In this document: positions 7,415 to 15,700 of the stretch, piece after piece
How positions within the stretch are numbered: position 1 is the stretch's first letter
How the letters are laid out: each line of letters begins with the position of its first letter
Source of the DNA: Saprospiraceae bacterium
GTDB lineage: Bacteria > Bacteroidota > Bacteroidia > Chitinophagales > Saprospiraceae
NCBI GenBank assembly: GCA_028277915.1
Contig: JANQFJ010000239.1
Coordinates: 1-33,034 of the forward strand
Direction of reading: 5' to 3'
Length of the DNA: 33,034 nucleotides
Translations under genes and position numbers: made by a program
The notes under the pieces: model-generated
What the model was told of the DNA's origin: nothing
The model's input: the letters and a program-made list of their open reading frames with translations, nothing else
Databases searched by the model: none

Positions 7415-9697
7415 ATGCCTGACATTTATTTAATTATTGTAATTTTATTGTTTTTACTTGCTATCTCTGACTTGATTGTCGGAGTTAGCAATGATGCGGT
7501 CAATTTTTTGAATTCTGCTATTGGGTCCAAAGTTGCGACTCGAAAAGCTATAATGATTGTGGCCAGCCTGGGGATTTTTGTAGGTGCTACATTCTCCAGT
7601 GGCATGATGGAAGTCGCAAGAAAAGGGATATTCAATCCTGAGTTTTTCTTTTTTTCCGAAATAATGGTTGTTTTTTTAGCGGTGATGCTTACAGACATTA
7701 TTTTACTGGATTTATTTAATACTTTCGGAATGCCCACATCAACCACTGTTTCAATTGTTTTTGAAATATTGGGTGCTGCTGTCGCCGTTGCGACGCTTAA
7801 AATTTTGACTGCCGGGGATAGCCTGGCTACTTTGTCAAATTATATTAATTCATCGAGTGCCATCGCCATAATTTCAGGGATATTTCTTTCTGTGGTTGTT
7901 GCTTTTCTTGTGGGAGCTATTGTAATGTTTTTTTCAAGACTACTTTTTTCTTTTCATTATAATAAAAGAATGAAATGGGTTGGAGCCCTGTGGTCGGGTA
8001 TTTCGTTGGCAGCTATGTCATATTTCCTATTGATCAAAGGGGCAAAAGGGGCATCCTTTATGTCAAAAGATATTGTAGCCTGGATTGGCAACAACGCGAT
8101 ATTGTTGTTGCTGGTTAGTGCTGTGTTTTGGACGATTGTCATGCAATTGCTACTTTCTGTATTTAAGCAAAACATTCTGAGGATAGTGGTTTTGTTCGGT
8201 ACATTTTCATTGGCAATGGCTTTTGCTGGAAATGACCTTGTCAATTTTATCGGAGTTCCAATTGCAGGTTTCGAATCGTTCCTCGCATGGTCTGGTTCGG
8301 GAACAGCGCCTGAAGCTTTTGGAATGGAATTTTTATCCAAAAAAGTTCCAACGAATACACTTTTGCTTCTATTGGCAGGAACCGTGATGATCCTGACTTT
8401 ATGGTTTTCAAAGAAGGCGAAAACGGTCACAGATACCGAAGTCAGCCTCGGCAGACAATTTGATGGTTCGGAAAAATTTACTCCAAATGCGCTTTCAAAA
8501 GGAATTGTACGCTATTCCAGAGCCATTAGTGATGGTGTTGTTTCATTTTTACCAAAGAGCTGGATCAAAAAATTAAATCATAATTACAAACCAGCCAAAT
8601 ATCAAAATGGAAAAGATGAAAAATATGATCCGCCGGCATTTGATTTGATCAGGGCATCGGTAAACCTCACTATGGCTAGTGTTTTGATTGCTTTTGCTAC
8701 TTCATTGAAGCTGCCACTTTCTACCACTTATGTCTCTTTTATGGTAGCTATGGGTACTTCTTTGGCCGATAAAGCATGGGGAAGAGACAGTGCAGTGTAC
8801 CGGATTTCTGGTGTTTTGAGTGTAATCGGTGGATGGTTTTTGACAGCAATTATTGCATTTTCAGCCGCAGGTTTCTTTGCTTTTTTGATCTATCAATTTG
8901 GGGTTTGGGCCATTGCTCTTTTAGTAATGCTTGTCGTATATTCTCTTTACAAATCTTACAAACACCATAAAGAAGAATTTAAGGAAGCGGAAAGAATTAA
9001 ATCTCTTGAGAAAGAAATAAGTTCTATTAACGGAATGATACTGGTGGAAGAAACCAGCAAACATGTCAGCAATCTTTTGTCTAGAATTTCGGAAACATAC
9101 AAAGAAGCCATCGACGGATTGCTGGAAGAAGATCTTGTCAAACTTAAATTGGCAAAAAAGGATCTTAAATTGTTGAAAAAAGAGAACAAAAATTTCAAAC
9201 GCCAATTGTTTGGTTCAATAAAAAGAGTTGAGGAAAATAATGCTGAAGTCAGCCGCCTTTACCTTTTGGTTTATGATCTTCAGCAAGATATTGTGCAGTC
9301 AACAAAATTGATCGTTCAGGAATGCGATGACTACGTTAGCAATAGTTTGCCGCCATTCAGTGAACAACAGATAGAGAAACTCATCAGGTTTAGAAAATTG
9401 ATTGAGGAATACATTTCTGAAATAACTACAAAATTAAGCTTGTCGGATTATCAGGATATCAATCAGATTTTGGAGAAAAAAGAATTTTTGTTTTCAGAGC
9501 TGGAAACTTTGATTGAAGGGCAAATAAAAGGTATTAAGTCAGACGAATTTGGTTTACGAAACAGCATGCTTTATTTTAGTTTGCAACTCGAAACAAAAGA
9601 CCTGATAGCTGTAGCAGCTAGTTTTGTGAATTTATTCGAAAAGATGCAAAATGAATCTCCGAAAGACAGAGAAACCTTGCTCAGCAAAACGGTCTAA
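7415..9697 (+). CDS. PiT-family inorganic phosphate transporter with PhoU-like/coiled C-terminal tail
   Basis: A 760-residue inner-membrane protein of the PiT (PF01384) family, which imports phosphate as metal-phosphate or with H+/Na+. Both inverted-repeat signatures are present: GVSNDAVNFLNSAIG at about residues 23-37 and AGNDLVNFIG at about 271-280. Many hydrophobic segments run to about residue 510. The last 240 residues (from YKSYKHHKEEFKEAERIK) are charged, helical and predicted coiled-coil, resembling PhoU-type helical bundles; this makes the protein much longer than the roughly 400-500 residues of simple PiT proteins, as in other Bacteroidota homologues. No separate phoU gene is nearby. 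The start ATG at 7415 is the first in frame. The gene ends four bases before the convergent M20 gene. Confidence 0.92.
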   Translation: MPDIYLIIVILLFLLAISDLIVGVSNDAVNFLNSAIGSKVATRKAIMIVASLGIFVGATFSSGMMEVARKGIFNPEFFFFSEIMVVFLAVMLTDIILLDLFNTFGMPTSTTVSIVFEILGAAVAVATLKILTAGDSLATLSNYINSSSAIAIISGIFLSVVVAFLVGAIVMFFSRLLFSFHYNKRMKWVGALWSGISLAAMSYFLLIKGAKGASFMSKDIVAWIGNNAILLLLVSAVFWTIVMQLLLSVFKQNILRIVVLFGTFSLAMAFAGNDLVNFIGVPIAGFESFLAWSGSGTAPEAFGMEFLSKKVPTNTLLLLLAGTVMILTLWFSKKAKTVTDTEVSLGRQFDGSEKFTPNALSKGIVRYSRAISDGVVSFLPKSWIKKLNHNYKPAKYQNGKDEKYDPPAFDLIRASVNLTMASVLIAFATSLKLPLSTTYVSFMVAMGTSLADKAWGRDSAVYRISGVLSVIGGWFLTAIIAFSAAGFFAFLIYQFGVWAIALLVMLVVYSLYKSYKHHKEEFKEAERIKSLEKEISSINGMILVEETSKHVSNLLSRISETYKEAIDGLLEEDLVKLKLAKKDLKLLKKENKNFKRQLFGSIKRVEENNAEVSRLYLLVYDLQQDIVQSTKLIVQECDDYVSNSLPPFSEQQIEKLIRFRKLIEEYISEITTKLSLSDYQDINQILEKKEFLFSELETLIEGQIKGIKSDEFGLRNSMLYFSLQLETKDLIAVAASFVNLFEKMQNESPKDRETLLSKTV

Positions 9698-9701
9698 AGT
9701 A

Positions 9702-11015
9702 TTATTTTAAAAGTTCTAAAATACCTGCTACCATTGCTTTTACACCTGTTTTGATAGTTGGCTCAGGGTCAGGATGGAATTGAGAATTGTGTAAAGAGGG
9801 CAATTCGATCTCGCCTTTTTGAGCGGCTTCGTATTTTTCTTTATGAACAGCGCCGAGCCAAAACATCATTATTGGAACCTGATGCTCTGTTCTTCCATAT
9901 CTACCAAAATCTTCACCACCCATGACAGGATCTGTTTTGATGACATTTTCTTTTCCAAGTTCTTTTTCAAAAACAGTAGCGATCCTTTGATTCAAGGCCA
10001 GGTCGTTGAATAATGCCGGAGTGAATTCATCATGCAAAATCACTTCAGGATACATGCTTTCCTCCAATCCTGCTGAAACGCCAATCGCTTTGCATTTTCG
10101 TTTTATAACTTCAATAATTTGATTTCGTACCTCATCACTGTAAGAACGCATGGTGAGTTCAAGAACGACCTCGTCCGGAATAACGTTTCCTTTTGTACCT
10201 CCGTGTAAAGAGCCAACAGTGATAACAGCAGGTTCAAGCGGAGATATTTCGCGGCTGACGATGGTCTGCAAGTCGTTGATGAGTCTTGAAGCCATGCTGA
10301 CAGGGTCTACTGTAGTATGAGGGTAAGCACCATGGCCGCTTTTTCCTTTTACCCTGATTTGCATCATATCTACATTGGCCATCGCATATTCAGGACACCA
10401 ACCAACTGTTCCGGCGGGTAGAATTGCACTAACATGAAGCGCCAACGCATAATCAGGTACCGGAAACCTTTCAAACAGACCATCTGCCAGCATCGCTTTG
10501 GCTCCGTTGGCTCTTTCTTCGGCTGGCTGCGCTATAAAAACCAAAGTACCCTTCCAGGTGTTTTTGTTTTCAGCCATAAATTTTGCAGTGCCGTACCAAA
10601 CCGTCATGTGTACATCGTGTCCGCAAGCATGCATCACAGGCATCTCAATATCGTTGATGTTTTTCATGGTTTTGGAACTTGCATAAGGCAAACCAGTATC
10701 TTCTTTTATAGGTAGTGCATCCATATCGGCACGGATCAGGAGCGTTTTTCCAGCACCATTTTTCATAATACAAACCAAGCCAGTACCACCAACTTTTTCA
10801 GTGACTTTATAGCCTATGGCTTTCATCTCTTTGGCTAATTTTGCTGCTGTTTGTACTTCGAGGTAAGACAATTCCGGATTGGCATGAAGATATTCGTACA
10901 ACTCTTCTAATGACAAATATTGGTCATCGATAAATGATCCTTGCCCAAGAATTGATCCCTGGAATAAAATAAAAAGAATAAAAATATTAACTAGGAGCTT
11001 AACTTTTTTCATCAT
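9702..11015 (-). CDS. Exported M20 amidohydrolase (N-acyl amino acid/IAA-amino acid hydrolase type)
   Basis: A 437-residue M20D metallopeptidase-like enzyme. Two adjacent ATG codons (11015 and 11012) precede a signal peptide (MKKVKLLVNIFILFILFQGS), so it is exported; a TTG just upstream is less likely. The di-metal site is visible: RADMDALPI (about 96-104), MHACGHDVHMT (about 128-138), AEERANGAKAML and GGEDFGRYG near the end. The insert that forms the dimerisation domain begins near VKGKSGHGAYPHT. Family members cleave N-acyl or N-aryl amino acids such as hippurate, indoleacetyl amino acids or acetylated amino acids; the natural substrate here is unknown. The convergent PiT gene ends only four bases away. 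Confidence 0.92.
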   Translation of the reverse strand: MMKKVKLLVNIFILFILFQGSILGQGSFIDDQYLSLEELYEYLHANPELSYLEVQTAAKLAKEMKAIGYKVTEKVGGTGLVCIMKNGAGKTLLIRADMDALPIKEDTGLPYASSKTMKNINDIEMPVMHACGHDVHMTVWYGTAKFMAENKNTWKGTLVFIAQPAEERANGAKAMLADGLFERFPVPDYALALHVSAILPAGTVGWCPEYAMANVDMMQIRVKGKSGHGAYPHTTVDPVSMASRLINDLQTIVSREISPLEPAVITVGSLHGGTKGNVIPDEVVLELTMRSYSDEVRNQIIEVIKRKCKAIGVSAGLEESMYPEVILHDEFTPALFNDLALNQRIATVFEKELGKENVIKTDPVMGGEDFGRYGRTEHQVPIMMFWLGAVHKEKYEAAQKGEIELPSLHNSQFHPDPEPTIKTGVKAMVAGILELLK

Positions 11016-11161
11016 CAATTAAATTGAAAAATCGCCTAAATTTAGCAGAAATTATCAAAGTTGGTAGTAGATTTTTGGACATTTCCTCGCTTAAACAACA
11101 ATGCCTTATCCAACTGGTTATTATATTCTCAAATATCAATAATTCCAATGGAATAAATTCA

Positions 11162-11449
11162 TTAAATATATTTCAATCGCTCCTTTATGTGGAGCAGTTT
11201 AATTTTCTTTTTGATGTAATCCTTTTCCAAATATGCTAATCTGAAATCGACTTCTCCTTCATAAGAAAGGTGATCCGGGTCTGCCTCTTTAGATTTATCA
11301 AAAAGTGAAACATATTTTTTGATGGTTTTGTCTTGAAACAATCCTAGTTTGGTTTTGCAGGGATCACAAATGGTGTACCCAAACATATTATTGAGGAGAC
11401 TTTCTTCGGTTTCTCCACATTGAAAACATTGATTTGCTTTTTTTTCCAT
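11162..11449 (-). CDS. Small zinc-ribbon-like hypothetical protein
   Basis: A 95-residue protein with two CxxC pairs near its N-terminus (Cys 8, 11, 28 and 31; CFQCGE and CDPCKTK), spaced as in a treble-clef or zinc-ribbon metal site, followed by a charged helical part rich in Lys. No enzyme motif is seen. It starts five bases after the stop of the DUF3784-type gene and is almost certainly co-transcribed with it from the promoter near 12240. I do not recognise the family. Confidence 0.75.
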   Translation of the reverse strand: MEKKANQCFQCGETEESLLNNMFGYTICDPCKTKLGLFQDKTIKKYVSLFDKSKEADPDHLSYEGEVDFRLAYLEKDYIKKKIKLLHIKERLKYI

Positions 11450-11454
11450 TGGTT

Positions 11455-12192
11455 TTAAAATTGCATTAAACTGATATTTGGAAAAGTTTTTCGTAGTTTT
11501 TTAAAAATTTCGCTGTTTGGTTTATTCTTTGCCGAATAATATATTTTTAAATCTTGCTTTGTTTTGATCAGAATCAATGGTCTTCTGTCGGCATTCAGGA
11601 TAAGTAAAACAGTCTCTCCTTCCTTTGTCCTAAAATAGCCTTTGCGGATAAATCCCAAAGCAAAGCCATTAGATCTGAACTTGATTGCAGGTGGATGTTT
11701 TACCAGTTCAATAGCCGCGATTTCATCAGCTTTGATCGTTTTACCATACATTCCGGTGATTTCAATTTGCTGTTCGTTGAAAATAATTTCATTTTCCTTA
11801 AACCCGTAATAAAGTAATCCAAGTACAAAAATGCCCGTTGCAAATAATGCTAAAATGGCCACATAGCTCCACCTGGAAGATGGCGCTGTAGAATAATTCC
11901 TGCTTTTCCATAAAAAAAAGGAATAGGCAATAATTGGATACATTGCTAAAAAAATACCTCCTGCATTTTCATTTACCATCTCATTGATCAGTATTCCCAG
12001 AATTCCAAAAGAAAGTCCGAGGTATATGTGAAATTTCCTGAAAAACGGGATATAGTTTTTTATATCCACTTTTTTCCTTTCCTCCTCAGACATGGTATTA
12101 TAGCCGGCGAGAATATTTTTAGCATTTTTTTTATTTACTAGAAAACCAATCCCAATAAACAAAAGGCTCATGCCAAGAAAAACGTAAATCAT
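11455..12192 (-). CDS. DUF3784-type membrane protein with C-terminal PH-like domain
   Basis: A 245-residue inner-membrane protein. The N-terminal part has a first membrane segment (MIYVFLGMSLLFIGIGFLVN) followed by LAGYNTMSEEERKKVD, the hallmark of DUF3784, then three more hydrophobic segments (about 54-72, 78-92 and 108-128). The remainder (about 132-245: NEIIFNEQQIEITGMYGKTI and onward) is beta-rich, ending in a helix, like the bacterial PH domains found in membrane proteins of this kind. Function unknown. It heads a two-gene unit with the zinc-ribbon protein and has a good Bacteroidota promoter 43 bases upstream. Confidence 0.8.
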   Translation of the reverse strand: MIYVFLGMSLLFIGIGFLVNKKNAKNILAGYNTMSEEERKKVDIKNYIPFFRKFHIYLGLSFGILGILINEMVNENAGGIFLAMYPIIAYSFFLWKSRNYSTAPSSRWSYVAILALFATGIFVLGLLYYGFKENEIIFNEQQIEITGMYGKTIKADEIAAIELVKHPPAIKFRSNGFALGFIRKGYFRTKEGETVLLILNADRRPLILIKTKQDLKIYYSAKNKPNSEIFKKLRKTFPNISLMQF

Positions 12193-12234
12193 GGATTTGT
12201 TTTAAGTGTTCACCAAACTGTCTGACTAAAGATA

Positions 12235-12267
12235 CAAACATACTGCTTGCAAAGGAAATTGACCAAA
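12235..12267 (-). promoter_or_regulatory. Bacteroidota-type promoter for the DUF3784/zinc-ribbon operon
   Basis: On the minus strand, TTTG (12264-12267) lies 21 bases before TATGTTTG (12235-12242), matching the -33 TTTG / -7 TAnnTTTG consensus of Bacteroidota. The -7 box is 42 bases from the ATG of the DUF3784-type gene. Seen by eye; not scored statistically. Confidence 0.5.
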
Positions 12268-12307
12268 GCGTTTGTTTTTCAGAATGAATCGTTTTAACTT
12301 AAAGGTT

Positions 12308-12703
12308 ATGAAAAGATATATTTGCCCATATTGTTTTTTGCAGCTAAATGCCAATGGTCAGTTGGTGTTAATTGGCGATTTTCCAAGCGACGACAAAAAG
12401 GGTTTGGTGTTACTTAGTGATAAACTGGGAGATTATACCGTTCATTTTAGTTCAAATGTAAATCCTGAAAAGGGAGACAAGGTTCATTTTTCCTGTCCTT
12501 CCTGTCAGAAATCTTTGGAGTATTCAAAGAATAAAGATTTAGTCAGAGTTGTGAAAATTGACGAAGAAGGAAATGAGTTTTCAGTGGTCTTTTCAGCGAT
12601 TTTCGGAGAGCATTGCACTTACAAAATTTCGGAAGAAAGAACACTAACCTATGGTGAAAGCGCAATAAAATACCAACACCCTGAGTGGTATTTGCAGGAA
12701 TAA
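12308..12703 (+). CDS. Two-CxxC hypothetical protein
   Basis: A 131-residue soluble protein from the ATG at 12308; in-frame starts at 12272 (TTG) and 12284 (ATG) would add residues unlike the family-looking MKRYICPYC beginning. Two CPxC motifs (CPYC at 6-9 and CPSC at 63-66) flank a beta-rich segment, consistent with one zinc site formed by the two knuckles. The C-terminal half (VRVVKIDEEGNEFSVVFSAI) is also beta-rich and ends in KYQHPEWYLQE. I do not recognise the family and assign no function. It is divergent from the DUF3784 operon and convergent with the large sensor gene, with 27 bases between the stops. Confidence 0.75.
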   Translation: MKRYICPYCFLQLNANGQLVLIGDFPSDDKKGLVLLSDKLGDYTVHFSSNVNPEKGDKVHFSCPSCQKSLEYSKNKDLVRVVKIDEEGNEFSVVFSAIFGEHCTYKISEERTLTYGESAIKYQHPEWYLQE

Positions 12704-12730
12704 TTAGCGGTTTTTAGATTATAGTTTGAT

Positions 12731-15700
12731 TTATAAAGTCAACATTGTTTCGACGCCATCCCAGGTTTCTGAAACACCGTTTTTAGCAAATTTTGTAGCT
12801 TTTTGTAAAAAGAAACGGCATACGAGATCGGAATCATTTTCATTCACAATTGACTTGAATATTTCGGCAGCCCGATCAAAGTCTTTTTTGAAAAAGTAAT
12901 CCAATCCACGATTGAACGTCGGCAATGTTTTATTTTTGAATTCGATCAATCCAGGAGCATCTCCATCGTAGCATTCATAAACGCTGATCAATTCTTTTTT
13001 GCCTTTAAGCTGGACTTTTCCAAGATAGCGAAAATGGAAATTGGCTGACCCGGGAATTTTTCTTTTGGTATGCTCACTTATCAAAATATTGGCACCATAG
13101 TGTTTTGTCAGGCTTTCCATTCTGGATGCGGTGTTAACGGTGCTGGAAACAGTTGCCGGATCAGTTCGGTTTTCATCTCCGATGATGCCCATGATCAAAG
13201 AACCAGTGTGTAATCCCATTCCGACTTTTATTGGTCGCCGATTAATCAATTTTCTTTGCTCGTTGTAAATCCTGATGGTTTTTTGCATTTCAACAGCAGC
13301 CCGAAGAGCGTGCTCCGCTTCAGCCGGAAAATTAGCCATAATGGCGTCTCCGAGGTATTGATTTACAAAGCCGTGGTGTTTTTGAATGATTGGCCCCATT
13401 CGACCGACAAAGGCATTGACAAATTTGAAATTTTCCTCTGGGGTCATTTGTTCTGATAAAGACATGTAATCCCGGATATCAGAAAAGAAAACGGTCACAT
13501 CACAATTTGCCTGGTCGCCGAGTTTCACGTCTGTGATTGTCTCATGACCAATTGAGTTGAGAAATTTATGAGGTACAAACCTATTCGTTGCTTTTTGAAT
13601 TCTTTGCAGGTTGAGATGTGTCTTGATGCGAGAAATGAGTTCTTCCTTTGAAAATGGTTTAGTCAAAAAATCATTTGCACCGACATTGAAGCCTTCTACG
13701 AGGTCAGTAATTCTGTTTTTTGCGGTAAGCATGATAATCGGCAAATCACTCGGCAAGTAGTTTTTGCGCAACTTTTCACAAGTTGTGTATCCCGACATAC
13801 CCGGCATCATAATGTCGAGGATCAGCAAATCGAATTTTTTACCATCCTTAAACAAATCCAAAACCTCTTGTCCACAAGTCGCCTGATGTACCTGATAACC
13901 TTCCATGTAAAGGTAATTTTCCAGAACCTGTCGATTAACGGGATCATCATCGACGATCAATATTTTCATAGGTTCATAGCCATCGCCGCCGAGCACAGGA
14001 TATTGGTTTTCACCATTTGTGGCAGTGTGAAAAGCTAAAGGTTCCGTGACCAACGATTTTATTTCTTCTTCCCTTTTCTTTGTTTCAAGGGTTTTGTGAT
14101 CTTTGGATTCACTAAGCGGAATGGTGAAAGTAAAGTGGGAGCCAATTCCATGACCAGATTGAACCTGAATAATTCCACCGTGGAGTTCCACAATTTGTTT
14201 AGTAACCGAAAGTCCAAGACCTGTTCCTTCATATTCGCGGGCAAGCGATCCATCTCCTTGCTCGAATGCTTTAAAAATGGTCTCCATCTGATCATTCGGG
14301 ATGCCTTTCCCTGAATCTGAAACAGTTATGGCCAACATATCATTCTGAATCTTTGCGCCCACTTTTACAAACCCTTCATCCGTAAATTTGATTCCATTGC
14401 TGATGAGATTGTGTAAAATCTGTTGCAAACGGTTTTCGTCAGCATTGATGAAGGGAACGTGTGGAGAAACTTCATTGATCAATTCAATTGGTTTGCCATT
14501 GAGCAAAGGATTGGATAGTGTCAAAACCGTTTCAACAATGGTGTATAAATCTGTTGGTTTTTTTTGTAAAATTAATTCTCCATTCCTCAGTTTAGAAAAA
14601 TCGAGGATGTCATTTACCAAATTGGCGAGCCGTTTTCCACTGTAAATGATCAAATTCAGGTTTTTAATGGCAACTTCCGAAAGTGTGCCTGCAATGCCAT
14701 CTTTCAAAGAAGTTGCAAGCCCAATAATGCCATTGAGCGGAGAACGTAACTCATGGGATGTATTGGCCAAAAATTGATCTTTGAGCTGATCTACTTTTCT
14801 GAGTTCCTCATTGATCCGTTTTTCCTGTTCAAGTTTTTGTTGTTCCATTTCCAGCTTTCGCTGTTGCTTTTGAACCTGTATTTGCCAGAAATAATAAACA
14901 ATTCCGAGTGTCAAAAGCAAATAGAAAATTTTTGCCCAAATCGTCAGGTAAAACGGCGGATGAACTACAATTTTTAAACTGGCACCTTCTTTATTCCAAA
15001 TGCTGTTGTTGTTGGAGCCAATGACCTGAAGGGTGTATTTGCCGGGTGATAGATTGGCAAATGTAACTTCATTTTTTGTTCCAAGGTTTATCCAGTTGTC
15101 GTGGATGCCATTTATTTTATAAGCGTATTGATTTTTAAAAGAATGTTGGAAATTGAGTGCTGAAAAGGCACAGGTAAACGAATTTTCGTTGTAACTAAGT
15201 TCCAGTTCTTCTAATTTATTGATTCCTTTTACATCTGTTCCTTTTCCTTCCGGATCGCTTTTTTGATAATATTTAAAAGAAGAAAAGACAATTGGTGGAA
15301 CATAGGGATTGTTTTGCAAACTATCCGGATGAAAAATATTAAAACCATTTACACCACCAAAATACATTTTGCCATTATTTGAACTTTTGTGGTAAGCGCC
15401 CTGATTGAATTCAGAACTTTGCAGACCGTCGTAGGTGTCATAATTTCTGAACTTTTCGCTTTTCGGGAAAAACCTTGACAAACCCCTGCTCGTACTGATC
15501 CAAAGATTGCCATGGTCATCCTCCAATATTCCCCAAATCCAGTCGCTTGGCAAGCCATCTTCTTCTTCATATCGGGTAAATTTTTCCGTCGAGGGATCAA
15601 ATTTGTTCAAACCTCCACCCCAGGATCCTACCCAAACCATTCCTGAACGATCCTGTAAAATGCAGGATACTCTACTGGAACTCAAGCTGTTAGTGTTTCC

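Noticed and set aside
7957..8430. Antisense open frame of 157 codons within the PiT gene
   Set aside because: Low-complexity translation with no domain; the opposite strand encodes a clear transporter with conserved motifs.
9819..10715. Plus-strand short frames within the M20 amidohydrolase gene
   Set aside because: They lie opposite a gene with complete metal-binding motifs and code for nothing recognisable.
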